DNA of 64,000 nt from Candidatus Delongbacteria bacterium (GTDB taxonomy: Bacteria > CAIWAD01), in NCBI GenBank assembly GCA_041675285.1, contig JBAYTZ010000016.1, positions 26,091 through 90,090 of the forward strand, in the 5' to 3' direction. The notes beneath the pieces are model-generated. The model ran no database searches. It was not told where the DNA came from and saw nothing but the letters and a program-made list of their open reading frames with translations. A program made the translations under genes and the position numbers. This document shows, one piece after another, positions 1-8,391 of the stretch. The first letter of the stretch is position 1. Every line of letters begins with the position of its first letter.

Positions 1-344
1 AGCACGGGGGGCCGCTCCCGCCGGTACTGCCGCGGCGAGAGGCCGAAGTGCCGGGTGAAGGCGCGGGTGAAGCCCTCGTGCGAATCGAAAACGAAGTCGA
101 AGGCCACGTCGATGACCCGGTCGCGCGTGGCCCCCAGGCTGTGCGCGGCGGCGCTGAGCCGGCGCAGCCGCAGATAGGCGAAGGGCGACAGTCCGGTCTG
201 CTCCCGGAACAGCCGCGAGGCGTGCCACGGGGAGCAGCCGGCGCAGCGGGCCAGGGCCTGCAGCGTGACGGGCTCGTTCAGGTGGGCCTCGATGTGGGCC
301 TGCATCCGGCGGACGGCTGCGGGTCTGGCTTCCGGCGTGGACAT
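1..344 (-). CDS. AraC-family transcriptional regulator, partial
   Basis: The first 114 codons of a DNA-binding protein that continues beyond the left window edge. The ATG at 344 follows a strong AGGAGGAGG ribosome site. The visible part is an AraC/XylS double helix-turn-helix: first HTH around EPVTLQALARCAGCSPWHAS, second HTH ending in GFTRAFTRHFGLSPRQYRR, the usual family signature. The DNA-binding domain sits at the N-terminus, so a downstream effector domain (often GyrI-like) is likely but not visible. Target genes are unknown. The family call is secure from the motif; specific function is not. Confidence 0.85.
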   Translation of the reverse strand, partial: MSTPEARPAAVRRMQAHIEAHLNEPVTLQALARCAGCSPWHASRLFREQTGLSPFAYLRLRRLSAAAHSLGATRDRVIDVAFDFVFDSHEGFTRAFTRHFGLSPRQYRRERPPV

Positions 345-590
345 GGCGCCTCCTCCTGCCCCCAAGATGGAGGATCCAGCGATCCAGGTCTTGACCATGA
401 TTGCTCGCTCGGCCGGTGCCAGGCTGGATTGTCCTTGGGCTGGGTTGCGTGCGATACAGCCAAGGATCAGCTCTAGCGCGAAGACTCACAGGCTCAAAGG
501 CGTGCTGACTGTGGGGATGAGCACGCCCTCATCCCATTGCGCCCCGGCCATGGGATCCCCCGGTCAAGCCGGGGATGACGATGAGGGTGC

Positions 591-776
591 GTGAGGTGAA
601 GCCCGCAGGGCTGAACCAGAAACTGGGTGAAGCGCGAAGCGCGAACCAACTACCAGCGGACCGGGAAGAGCCTGCCTCGGCCGTCTGTCTGACGGCGGCC
701 GTGAGGCCGCCTAGTTACGGCCGCTGAAAAAAGCGCCTCTTTGGCTCCACCTTTCTGGCGCCAGCAGAAAGGTGGA
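591..776 (+). repeat. Dispersed hairpin module, copy A
   Basis: One of three same-orientation copies in the window (also 32273-32466 and 63818-64000). It holds two tandem small hairpins with the fixed frame TGAAG-stem-GAACCA (stems AGCCC/GGGCT at 600-612 and GCGC/GCGC at 632-642). A GC stem GGCGGCC/GGCCGCC around a GTGA loop follows at 694-711, then a conserved hairpin CCACCTTTCTG/CAGAAAGGTGG at 747-775. Stem sequences differ between copies but pairing is kept. Together with a GATCCCCCGGTCAAGCCGGG hairpin at about 552-573, it fills most of the gene-free stretch 345-892; I see no gene there. Confidence 0.7.
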
Positions 777-892
777 ATACATGGCGCCCGGCCAGGCCGG
801 TGCCAGGCCGGTGCCAGAGCACTGTCCATCACCCACGACAACGGCCGGCCCCGGGAGGGACCGGCCGTGGAGAGGTCAGGCTGGTGGGACGC

Positions 893-1609
893 TCAGGCTT
901 TGGGAATGGCCCAGAGGTGCTGCAACGTGCGCTCCAGCTCGGGGCCCAGCAGCGCCGGGTCGCCGGTCTTCTCGGGCATGTTCTCGAAGGCCGTGTAGGG
1001 GATCTTGAAGTTGCGCACCTGCACGTACTGCGGATCCGCGGCCTCGATGGCCTCCCAGTCGTTGGTCTTGTAGTAGAACTCCATCTTTTCGTCCGGCAGG
1101 CTGTGATACAGGATGGAATCCTCCTGGCCCGGCCGAGCGCGCTTGCGGTTCTTGCGCAGGCTTTCCTCGAAGGGCACCTTGATGTACATGATGCGCGAGC
1201 GGCTCAGCAGCTCGTCGGAGAGATAACCGAAGGCTTCGCGGAAGCCGTTCTCCCCGCCGCGGGCGAACTCGATCAGCGCCGTGTGCGTGTCGTGATAGTT
1301 CGGGTTGTAGGCCAGCTTCTTGGCGTATTCCAGGTTGATCCGCTCCAGGAACATGTTCCAGACGAAGTGCTCGTTGAAGTAGTACTTCTCGTCGCTGAAC
1401 TTGCGCGGCATGCCGTGCTTGCTGTAGATGTTGTCAATCTCGAAGCACTCCCAGACGAACACGAAGTCGTCGATCTCCTCGAAAGGGCCGACGTGGAAAC
1501 GCGCCGCGCGCTCGGCGTCCGGGGTCTTCTTCAGGTAGTCGATCACCTCGCTCTTGCCCGCTGCGGGCCGGCCGATGATGATCAGGTTCTCGAACAGATT
1601 CGCGGCCAT
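893..1609 (-). CDS. P-loop NTPase, kinase-like, function unknown
   Basis: A 238-residue soluble protein. The N-terminus carries a clear Walker A motif, GRPAAGKS at residues 13-20, right after a hydrophobic beta strand (LIIIG), as in small nucleoside/adenylate kinases. A basic stretch, RKNRKRARPGQEDS, lies in the C-terminal third where such kinases have a lid. The start at 1609 is chosen over an upstream in-frame codon at 1642 because TAGGAGCCGAC lies directly before it. No signal peptide or membrane segment. It stands alone between repeats. I do not recognise a specific substrate. Confidence 0.75.
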   Translation of the reverse strand: MAANLFENLIIIGRPAAGKSEVIDYLKKTPDAERAARFHVGPFEEIDDFVFVWECFEIDNIYSKHGMPRKFSDEKYYFNEHFVWNMFLERINLEYAKKLAYNPNYHDTHTALIEFARGGENGFREAFGYLSDELLSRSRIMYIKVPFEESLRKNRKRARPGQEDSILYHSLPDEKMEFYYKTNDWEAIEAADPQYVQVRNFKIPYTAFENMPEKTGDPALLGPELERTLQHLWAIPKA

Positions 1610-1642
1610 GTCGGCTCCTATGGATGTGTTTTTTCGAAGCAA

Positions 1643-1731
1643 ACCACAGAGTCACAGAGACACAGAGAGATTAAAGTCTGGTTGAAGAACTCATTTCAGA
1701 TTGCCTTGGCTGTGTCTCCGTGTCTCTGTGT
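1643..1731. repeat. CACAGAG-type inverted repeat, empty form
   Basis: Left arm ACCACAGAGTCACAGAGACA (from 1643) and right arm GCTGTGTCTCCGTGTCTCTG (from 1709) are inverted copies of one repeat around about 40 bp without coding capacity. The same arms, in the same inverted arrangement, enclose the GxxExxY gene at 5401-5883. Single-arm copies lie at 32057, 32229 and 35428. Confidence 0.7.
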
Positions 1732-1769
1732 TACAGATCCCCACGCGGGTGGCCTGGTCTTATAGGCGG

Positions 1770-1982
1770 CTAGGCCACACGAGGAGTGGATTCAAACAGC
1801 AGGCGTCCCACATCAAGCTGGGGAGCCCGCTTTGAAAGCTGCAAGACCTCGATTCCCACCAGCTGGCCTTGATCGTCGTAGTCCACCACAATGCCCGGAG
1901 AAATCTCTTCCGAGCGGGTTGCTTTGCCTTCGCTCAAATCGAGATAGAGCGCATCCGCCTGTTGGTCCACGGTAAGTCTCAT
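1770..1982 (-). CDS. DUF2283 domain protein
   Basis: A 70-residue protein matching the DUF2283 pattern: N-terminal DALYLDLSEGKATRSEEI, then the strand-rich PGIVVDYDDQGQLVGIEVLQ. Proteins of this family often sit next to DUF4258 proteins in a toxin-antitoxin-like pair. Here it overlaps the DUF4258 gene by 4 bp (ATGA), so the two are translationally coupled. A regulatory or antitoxin role is inference from that pairing. Confidence 0.75.
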   Translation of the reverse strand: MRLTVDQQADALYLDLSEGKATRSEEISPGIVVDYDDQGQLVGIEVLQLSKRAPQLDVGRLLFESTPRVA

Positions 1983-2227
1983 ATCTGTCTCCTTCTGCGA
2001 TCCAGAAACGCAGTCACCAGTCGGATCGGCTGCGTTGTGTTATTGACGATCACCCGCAACACACGCTCTTCCGCCTCCTGGATGCGGATCAACCGATGCT
2101 CCAGTGATGGATCCAGTGCGTCAGGTTCCCGCCAATCCGGCTGGTGAAGGGCGCGTTGGATCCACTCTTCGGGAATTCCGCGCTTGGCGATTGTCAGGCG
2201 CGCGTGCTGGGTCCATTCGAAATCCAT
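1979..2227 (-). CDS. DUF4258 domain protein (toxin-like partner)
   Basis: An 82-residue protein with the DUF4258 layout: N-terminal WTQHARLTIAKRGIPEEWI, a central acidic segment, and a C-terminal strand RVLRVIVNNTTQPIRLVTAF, resembling the RelE/BrnT-like fold. It starts one base after the stop of the upstream OPA transporter (TGAGATG) and overlaps the DUF2283 gene by 4 bp, so the pair is appended to the transporter operon. A toxin role is plausible but not shown. Confidence 0.7.
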   Translation of the reverse strand: MDFEWTQHARLTIAKRGIPEEWIQRALHQPDWREPDALDPSLEHRLIRIQEAEERVLRVIVNNTTQPIRLVTAFLDRRRRQI

Positions 2228-2228
2228 C

Positions 2229-3725
2229 TCAATGCCCGCCGCCCTTCTTGGCCTCCGGATAGGCGCTCCAGACCCGGCTGGCCAGATAGAGGCCCAGGGC
2301 CGCCACCGGGATCATGGCCAGCGGCCAGGGCCGCCAGTTGACGGGATCCGTGGCCGGGCCGATGAGCGTGCCCGCCTCGTCCAGCTGCTGCTGGGGCAGG
2401 ATGGCCGCGTAGGTGAAGCTCATCACCGCCGTGCCCAGATAGACGAAGCCGTCGATGATCCCCACCGCCACGCCCACGTTGCGCGTGCCGCCGAAGTCCA
2501 TGCTGGCCGTGCCCGAGAGCATGCCGTGTACGCCGATCACGGCCATGGACATCACGATTACCAAGAGGCCCACCGCCGGCGAGACGTAGGCGAAGGCCAG
2601 CACGGCCGCGCCCAGCAGCATTACGCCGTAGAGCAGCACGGCCACCGGCCCGCGCCGGCTCTTGAAGACGTGGTCGGAGATCACGCCTGCCACCACGCCG
2701 CCCAGGATGCCCGCGATGCAGAGCAAGAGGCCCCAGTTCTCGTAGACGAAGCCGTCCTTCAGGTGCAGGACGCTATCCGTCTGCTTGGCGAAGGTGCGGA
2801 ACCACTGCATGATCGCTTGGCGCAGGAAGCCCGAGCAGAACTCGATCAGCGCGATGGTCATCACCACCGGGTTGCGCAGCATCAGCGCGAAGACCTTGGC
2901 CGCGCCCAGGGGCGGCCCCGTGTCGTTGCTGGAGGCGTCGCCCGTGTTGAAGTCGCGCTGGCCGGCCTCGCCGGGGGTATCCCGCACGTAGATCGTATCC
3001 AGCACCCAGAAAATGCCCAGCAGGATGGCCGGGACGAAGAAGACCCAGGGCAGGCCGCGGGTGGGATCCAGCTCCGTGGCCAGCCCCTTCAGGATCATCG
3101 TGCTCCAGTCGAAGGCGAAGTAGATGCCCAGACTGATCAGGATGCCGAAGATGGCGCCGAAGACGCCGCGCTCGCGCACGTGGAACCAGGCCGCGTTGAC
3201 CTTGACGATGGCCACGGCGCCGAAGCTCTGGAAGTACATGTTGAGGCCGTAGAGCCCGGCGAAGAGCAGCACGAAATTCCCGGCGATCCACTGGTGGCCC
3301 GGGCCCTGGTGCAGCAGGCTGAGCGAGGCCAGACCCATCAGCACGTTGGCCACCAGGGCGCCCGCCGCGCCCATCAGGATGGAGAAGCGGCCGCCCAGCT
3401 TGTCCGTCAGCGGCCCGTTGATGATGAAGGAGAAGCCGTAGATGATGGTGCCCACGCCGAAGATCAGCCCGAAGTCCGCGTTGCCCATCATGGCCGAGCC
3501 GTCGGAGCCCACGATGTCGCCGAAGGCGCCCTTGCTCACCTCCAGGTTGTAGCGTCCCATGTAGAGGAAGGCGTAGGTGAGACCCAGGGGCAGCCAGTTG
3601 AGAACGCGTCGGCGGCGGTAGCCGTCCGTGTGCCCCACGTCGATCTTGGGCAGCCGGCTCAGGACCACCACCACGGCGGCCAGGAGCAGCAGGATCGGCA
3701 GCAGGTTGTTCAGCCAGGCAGGCAT
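2229..3725 (-). CDS. MFS transporter, OPA (organophosphate:phosphate antiporter) family
   Basis: A 498-residue inner-membrane carrier with about 12 hydrophobic segments. Family markers are the GlpT/UhpT-like N-terminal half (YAFLYMGRYNLEVSKGAFGD), the loop INGPLTDKLGGRFSILMGA after the second helix pair, and FEYxR-type contacts replaced by lineage variants. OPA members exchange phosphorylated sugars or glycerol-3-phosphate for inorganic phosphate. GAGGAACC precedes the ATG. The gene follows a secreted 5'-nucleotidase by 33 bp, consistent with joint scavenging of organic phosphate. The substrate cannot be read from the sequence. Confidence 0.85.
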   Translation of the reverse strand: MPAWLNNLLPILLLLAAVVVVLSRLPKIDVGHTDGYRRRRVLNWLPLGLTYAFLYMGRYNLEVSKGAFGDIVGSDGSAMMGNADFGLIFGVGTIIYGFSFIINGPLTDKLGGRFSILMGAAGALVANVLMGLASLSLLHQGPGHQWIAGNFVLLFAGLYGLNMYFQSFGAVAIVKVNAAWFHVRERGVFGAIFGILISLGIYFAFDWSTMILKGLATELDPTRGLPWVFFVPAILLGIFWVLDTIYVRDTPGEAGQRDFNTGDASSNDTGPPLGAAKVFALMLRNPVVMTIALIEFCSGFLRQAIMQWFRTFAKQTDSVLHLKDGFVYENWGLLLCIAGILGGVVAGVISDHVFKSRRGPVAVLLYGVMLLGAAVLAFAYVSPAVGLLVIVMSMAVIGVHGMLSGTASMDFGGTRNVGVAVGIIDGFVYLGTAVMSFTYAAILPQQQLDEAGTLIGPATDPVNWRPWPLAMIPVAALGLYLASRVWSAYPEAKKGGGH

Positions 3726-3758
3726 GGTTCCTCGCTCAGTTGGGGATGGGGTTCGGGT

Positions 3759-5270
3759 TCAGGGGCGATGGGTGAAGCGGCCGCCCGCCGGCGCCTCCAG
3801 CTCGGGATGGGCCGCGATCCACTCCGCCACGGCCGTGAACAGCGTGCCCGAGCGGCTCTCGTGCGCGGCGGGCTCGAAGCCCATGTACTTGGCGCCCAGC
3901 CCCAGCACGTAGTCCACCGTCGCCACCGTGTAGACGGCCCCGGGGTCCAGCGGCTGGCCGGCCACCGTGGGCTCCAGGATCTCCACGCCCGCCGCGCCCT
4001 CGCGGTAGGCGCAGCGGATCCCGGCCAGCTGCAGGATGCCCTGTTCTTCGTGGAGGCTGGCCTTGGCATTGGTGCGCAGCAGGGTCAGCAGCTCCGCGCC
4101 CGTGGCGCGGAAGAGCACGATGGTGTTGGCGAAGGGCAGGATCTGCTTGATGTCCAGCCGTGACACCGGCCCGGACTTCAAGTCCGCGCGCAGGCCGCCC
4201 GAGTTCAGCAGCGCCACGTCGGCACCCGTGATCCCCAGCAGCAGGTCGCTCATCAGGTCGCCCAGGGCGCTCTCTTTGTAGTAGTTGCGACCGAAGTCCG
4301 TCGCCGCGTGGCCGATCACCACGGCGTACTCGGCGTCGATGCGCTCCTCGTGGGTTTTCACCAGCGCCGCCAGTTCGGGATCGGGGTTCTTCACGTCGCG
4401 CTGGAAGAGCGGGATCAGCCGTCCCTCGTGCGCCGTCACCCGGTCGTCCTCCACGGTCAGGTCGAGGCGCCCCAGGTCGCGGGCCGAGCTGCCCGCCTGG
4501 GCCACCAGCACGCCGTTCACCAGCTGGGGCGTCTTCAGGCGCGTGTGCGAGTGGCCGCCGATGATCACGTCCGCGCCCGTCAGCTGGGTGGCCAGCAGGC
4601 TGTCCTCGCGCCAGCCCTGATGGGTCAGCAGGACGATCAGGTCGGTCTGCGGGTCCAGCTCGGCGATGGCCTCCCGCGCGGTTTCGGCCACCGGCCGCAC
4701 CTCGATGCCGCGCATCATCTCGCGGCTGACTTCCTGGGCCAGATCGTCCAGGATCAGACCCACCACGCCGATTTTCAGCCCGCCGCGCTCCAGCACGAGC
4801 CAGGGTGCCGGGGCCAGCAGCTCGCCGTCGCGGCGCAGATTGGCGGAGACCACCGGGAAGCTGGCCAGCCCGATCAGCTTGGGCAGCGTCTCCACGCCGT
4901 TGTCGAAATCGTGGTTGCCGATGGTGGCGGCGTCGAAGCCCACGCGGTTCATCATTTGAATGAAGGCGCCACCCTTCACGCCCTCGGCCTCCACCTCCGA
5001 GAGGGGCGTGCCGGTGAGCCAGTCGCCGGCGTCCAGCACCAGCGTGGCGGACGCGCCGGCCTTTTCCCGGGCCACGGCCTCCTGCAGGGCCACCATGCCG
5101 CCGGTCAGGGGCTTGGGATCCTCCTTGACCCACTCCGCCGGTTCGGGCAGGTAGTGGGTGTGCATGTCGTTGACGTGGAGGATGGTCAGCTGCCGAGGTT
5201 GGGCGCAGGCCGAGAGGGCCGCGCAGGAGCAGAGCAGGACCAGGGTGGATCGCAGGCTGGAAGGGCTCAT
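3759..5270 (-). CDS. Secreted 5'-nucleotidase / metallophosphatase (UshA-like)
   Basis: 503 residues with an N-terminal signal ending in LSACAQ, a probable lipobox, so likely a lipoprotein anchored outside the inner membrane. The metallophosphatase domain shows the di-metal motifs ILHVNDMHTH, GNHDFDNG, THQGW and GGHSHTRL in order. The C-terminal 5'-nucleotidase domain has LLNSGGLRADL and the substrate loop LPFANTIVLFRATGAEL. The family hydrolyses nucleoside monophosphates or related esters in the periplasm. GGAG precedes the ATG. It heads a tight minus-strand unit with the OPA transporter and the DUF4258/DUF2283 pair. Confidence 0.9.
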   Translation of the reverse strand: MSPSSLRSTLVLLCSCAALSACAQPRQLTILHVNDMHTHYLPEPAEWVKEDPKPLTGGMVALQEAVAREKAGASATLVLDAGDWLTGTPLSEVEAEGVKGGAFIQMMNRVGFDAATIGNHDFDNGVETLPKLIGLASFPVVSANLRRDGELLAPAPWLVLERGGLKIGVVGLILDDLAQEVSREMMRGIEVRPVAETAREAIAELDPQTDLIVLLTHQGWREDSLLATQLTGADVIIGGHSHTRLKTPQLVNGVLVAQAGSSARDLGRLDLTVEDDRVTAHEGRLIPLFQRDVKNPDPELAALVKTHEERIDAEYAVVIGHAATDFGRNYYKESALGDLMSDLLLGITGADVALLNSGGLRADLKSGPVSRLDIKQILPFANTIVLFRATGAELLTLLRTNAKASLHEEQGILQLAGIRCAYREGAAGVEILEPTVAGQPLDPGAVYTVATVDYVLGLGAKYMGFEPAAHESRSGTLFTAVAEWIAAHPELEAPAGGRFTHRP

Positions 5271-5400
5271 GTGCGGCTCCGGTTGTTGAAATGGGCTGAC
5301 AATATAGGGACTCGGTCAGCCCCATGATGTGGGTTCCGTTAGGTCAAGCTCTGTCCAGCCAAGTGGACGAGCGGAGCCAAAGAATCCGAATTCCATCTCA

Positions 5401-5883
5401 ATACAGAGACACGGAGGCACAGTGCTGAGTTGTGGGATCATGGTCCAAAGGGAATGGCATGATCGATTCTGAACTCAACCTCATCTCGGGCCTCATCGTG
5501 CGTTCTGCCTTCCAAGTGCATCGGAATCTCGGCCCGGGCTTATTGGAAAAAATCTACGAGGTCTGCCTGCTGCACGAGATCCGCAAACGCGGATTGCAGG
5601 TGGAGAGTCAGGTCTGGCTTCCCGTCGAATACGATGGGCTTCGATTGGACGCCGCGCTGCGACTCGATGTCGTGGTCGAGGGCCGGGTGTTGATTGAATT
5701 GAAGACGGTTGAGCGAGTGCTACCCGTCCATGAAGCTCAGATCCTCTCTTACCTACGTATCTCCGGATTGAAGATCGGCTTGCTGCTCAACTTCAAGACC
5801 CAATTGATGAAGGAAGGGATACGCAGGTTTATCCTCTGAACCAAGTGCATTGATTGAAAGCTGTGTCTCTGCGTCTCTGTGGT
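5401..5883. mobile_element. Inverted-repeat unit carrying a GxxExxY gene
   Basis: Left arm ATACAGAGACACGGAGGCAC (5401-5422) and right arm CTGTGTCTCTGCGTCTCTGT (5861-5883) are inverted copies of the CACAGAG repeat, matching at roughly 18 of 22 positions. They tightly enclose one gene (5459-5839). The same arms occur without cargo at 1643-1731. No transposase is present, so movement, if any, would need a factor in trans. The mobile-element label is inference; the arms and their symmetry are visible. Confidence 0.5.
5459..5839 (+). CDS. GxxExxY protein (PD-(D/E)XK nuclease-like)
   Basis: A 126-residue protein with the family-defining GLLEKIY motif (G-x-x-E-x-x-Y). The nuclease-like core LRLDVVVEGRVLIELKTVE gives the D...ExK pattern of PD-(D/E)XK enzymes. 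The ATG at 5459, after AAAGGGAATGGC, is preferred over a GTG at 5432. The C-terminus LLNFKTQLMKEGIRRFI is typical. The cellular role of the family is not established. Its tight flanking by inverted CACAGAG repeats sets it apart from its neighbours. Confidence 0.85.
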   Translation: MIDSELNLISGLIVRSAFQVHRNLGPGLLEKIYEVCLLHEIRKRGLQVESQVWLPVEYDGLRLDAALRLDVVVEGRVLIELKTVERVLPVHEAQILSYLRISGLKIGLLLNFKTQLMKEGIRRFIL

Positions 5884-5893
5884 CGGTTCCATA

Positions 5894-6949
5894 TCAGCGT
5901 GGCTGTTCGAGCTGCACCGTGCGAGTGGGGAAGGCAAACTCCACGCCCCGCGCGGCGGCCAGGCGCAGGATGGCCAGGTTGATCCGCTGGCGCACCACCA
6001 GGTGCTCGTCGTAGGGGATGGCGTGGGTGAAGTAGACCACCAGCACGTCCAGGCTGCTGGTGCCGAACTCCGTGAAGGCCACCGTCACGGCCTCCGCGTC
6101 CACGCCCGGGTCTGTCACCAGCAACTGCCGGAGATCCTCCACGAAGGCCGTCAGGCGCTCCGGCTCCGTGGCGTAGAGCAGGCCCAGCGACATTTTCACC
6201 CGGCGGCAGGTCATGGCCGACCAGTTCTCGATCTGTTTCTCGGTCAGCAGCTTGTTGGGCACCACGATCAGGCTCTTGGAGAAGGTGCGGATCCGCGTGG
6301 AGCGGAACCCGATGCCCTCCACCGTGCCCTCCTGGCCGTCCACGCGCACCCAGTCGCCCACCCGGAAGGGCCGGTCGCTGAGCACCACCACCGTGCCCAG
6401 GATGTTGGCCAGCGTGTCCTGGGCCGCCAGCGCCACGGCCAGTCCGCCGATGCCCAGCCCCGCCAGCAGGCTGGTGACCTGGTAGCCCAGGTTGTGGGCC
6501 ACGAACACGGCCGCCAGCGTGATCAGCAGAAAGCGCAGCACGCCCGTCAGGATGGGCGCGAACTGGCGGCGGCCCGTCTCGTCGCCGGAGAAGAGCCGGT
6601 CCTCCAGGAAGGCAGCCAGCGGCGTGATCAGCCGGTAGAGCAGCCAGATCACCAGCGCCATGGCCGTGGCGTGCCAGGCCAGCTCGAGGTAGCGTGGCAG
6701 GTTCAGCGGCGTGGTGGGGAGTTGCAGCGCCACCAGCGACCAGTAGACACCCAGGCTGAGCAGAAAGGCCGTCATCGGCGGCTGGATGGCCTCCAGCACC
6801 AGATCGTCGTGGCGCATGCTGGTCAGCGCCGTGACCCGCATCAAGTGGCGCAGGATGACCTTTTGGAAGATCAGGCGGACGAGGAGCATGCCGAGCAGGA
6901 TGCCCGCGGCCAGCAGCAGGCGGGCGCCATCGAAGTGCAGCTGATTCAA
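5894..6949 (-). CDS. Small-conductance mechanosensitive channel (MscS family)
   Basis: About 351 residues. The N-terminal half has several membrane helices. The pore-lining segment is glycine/alanine-rich, SLLAGLGIGGLAVALAAQD, followed by the MscS beta domain with DRPFRVGDWVRVDGQEGTVE and IVVPNKLL. It opens under membrane tension to release solutes on osmotic downshock. No ATG fits well; a TTG at 6949 after AGGGAG is proposed, while the frame remains open to 7051. The true start is uncertain. Confidence 0.85.
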   Translation of the reverse strand: MNQLHFDGARLLLAAGILLGMLLVRLIFQKVILRHLMRVTALTSMRHDDLVLEAIQPPMTAFLLSLGVYWSLVALQLPTTPLNLPRYLELAWHATAMALVIWLLYRLITPLAAFLEDRLFSGDETGRRQFAPILTGVLRFLLITLAAVFVAHNLGYQVTSLLAGLGIGGLAVALAAQDTLANILGTVVVLSDRPFRVGDWVRVDGQEGTVEGIGFRSTRIRTFSKSLIVVPNKLLTEKQIENWSAMTCRRVKMSLGLLYATEPERLTAFVEDLRQLLVTDPGVDAEAVTVAFTEFGTSSLDVLVVYFTHAIPYDEHLVVRQRINLAILRLAAARGVEFAFPTRTVQLEQPR

Positions 6950-7176
6950 GACGGTGGTTCTCCCTGATGGTCCGGCCCCGCTGGCCGGGCGTTCAAAATA
7001 GCCAACGGGGTGGAAGCTGTCGCGGGCGGCCGGACGACGGGGCTCCGGCACGGCCGTCAGCCTCGCCCCGCCACCGGGGCTCCTTGCGGCTTGCCGGGAG
7101 CGGAGGTAGATTCCCAGTGCCGCCCACTCATCCCGGGCGACGAACTCTCCCGATCAACCCAAGCAGGGGAACTCGC

Positions 7177-8391
7177 ATGCGGGCATCACACTCCACCCAC
7201 CCGGCCGGCCTCCGCTGGCTGCTGACCTTGTTGCTGATCGTCCTTGGCCTGTCCGCCGGCGGCGCGCGGGCCCAGGAGAGCGCCACCGTCACGGTGGAGG
7301 GCCTGGCCCAGATCATCGACGGCAACACGCTCTCGGCCCGGGAGGCCGCCCTGCGCGACGCCATGCGCAAGGCCGTCGAGACCGCCCTGGGCACCCTGAT
7401 GGAGAGCCGCACGATGGTCGAGAACTTCGAGCTGAAGAAGGACGAGATCTACAGCCGGGCCTCGGGCTTTGTCAGCACCTACGAGGTGCTCGAGGAGAAG
7501 AAGCAGATCGACATGTATTGGATGAAGGTGCGGGCCGTGGTCAACCAGCAGAAGCTGGGGGACGACGCCCGGGCGCTGGGCCTGCTCCAGGAGCTGGTGG
7601 GCAAGCCCAAGATGATGATCATGGTGGACGAGTACTGGTGGGACGGCAGCCTGGCCAAGGACCAGCAGGAGGCCGTGGACGACCCGGCCAGCGCCGCGCG
7701 CATCGCCGAGCGCTTCCTGGGCCGCGGCTTCGCCCTGGTGGACGCGGAGACCGTCAAGAAGCTGCGCTCCAGCGAAATGCAGACCATGGACGACCTGATG
7801 AACAACGGCGAGGCGATCATCCGCCTGGCCCAGCAGGCCGCCGCCGAGTACGGCGCCGAGGTGCTGATCCTGGGCACCTGCAAGGCCGAGCCCGCCAACC
7901 TGGTGGGCGGCAAGTACACGGCCACGGCCACCTTCACGGCCAAGATCGTCGACGCCTCCACGGGCGCGCTGCTGGGCACCAAGCAGTACTCGCAGAGCGG
8001 CGTGGGGATCAGCCCCGAACAGGCCCGCAGCGAGAGCGGCGCCCGGGCCGGCGACGGCGTCAGCCAGACCCTGATCGATCAGGTGCTGCAGTACTGGCAG
8101 GACAAGGCCAACAACGGCATGGACTACGTCATCAAGCTCTACAACGTGGACTCCTTCGTCCAGCAGGGCATGAAGTTCATCACCGGCTTGAAAGGGATCG
8201 GCGGCGTGACCCACGCCAAGAAGCGCAGCTGGGACGAAAAGCTCCACCGGCTGGAGATCGACCTGACCTACAAGGGCAACGACGTGGACGAGCTGACCTA
8301 CGCCATCGTCGAGGCGCTCAGCCCGGCCTTCCCGCAGCTGGATCTGCGCGAGGCCAAGGGCAACAACCTCAACTTCTATCTGAAGAAGTGA
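7177..8391 (+). CDS. Secreted FlgT/LPP20-like protein
   Basis: 404 residues with a signal peptide (LLTLLLIVLGLSAGGARAQ). The N-terminal domain TVTVEGLAQIIDGNTLSARE, then REAALRDAMRKAVETALG, resembles the FlgT N-terminal/LPP20-type domain found in outer-membrane-associated proteins. AGGGGA precedes the ATG at 7177, which is preferred over upstream codons in the same frame. It is first of three overlapping or abutting secreted-protein genes (8388, 9126). No flagellar genes are in the window, so a flagellar role is not supported; an envelope assembly role is a guess. Confidence 0.6.
   Translation: MRASHSTHPAGLRWLLTLLLIVLGLSAGGARAQESATVTVEGLAQIIDGNTLSAREAALRDAMRKAVETALGTLMESRTMVENFELKKDEIYSRASGFVSTYEVLEEKKQIDMYWMKVRAVVNQQKLGDDARALGLLQELVGKPKMMIMVDEYWWDGSLAKDQQEAVDDPASAARIAERFLGRGFALVDAETVKKLRSSEMQTMDDLMNNGEAIIRLAQQAAAEYGAEVLILGTCKAEPANLVGGKYTATATFTAKIVDASTGALLGTKQYSQSGVGISPEQARSESGARAGDGVSQTLIDQVLQYWQDKANNGMDYVIKLYNVDSFVQQGMKFITGLKGIGGVTHAKKRSWDEKLHRLEIDLTYKGNDVDELTYAIVEALSPAFPQLDLREAKGNNLNFYLKK

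Noticed and set aside
345..892. Small genes in the gap between the AraC fragment and the P-loop gene
   Set aside because: Short frames there run through the repeat module and hairpins and lack ribosome sites and domain motifs.
2184..4163. Long plus-strand open frame (659 codons) opposite the OPA transporter and 5'-nucleotidase
   Set aside because: Shadow of two well-supported minus-strand genes. Its product is His/Gln/Arg-rich low complexity with no domain; long antisense frames are expected in this GC-rich DNA.
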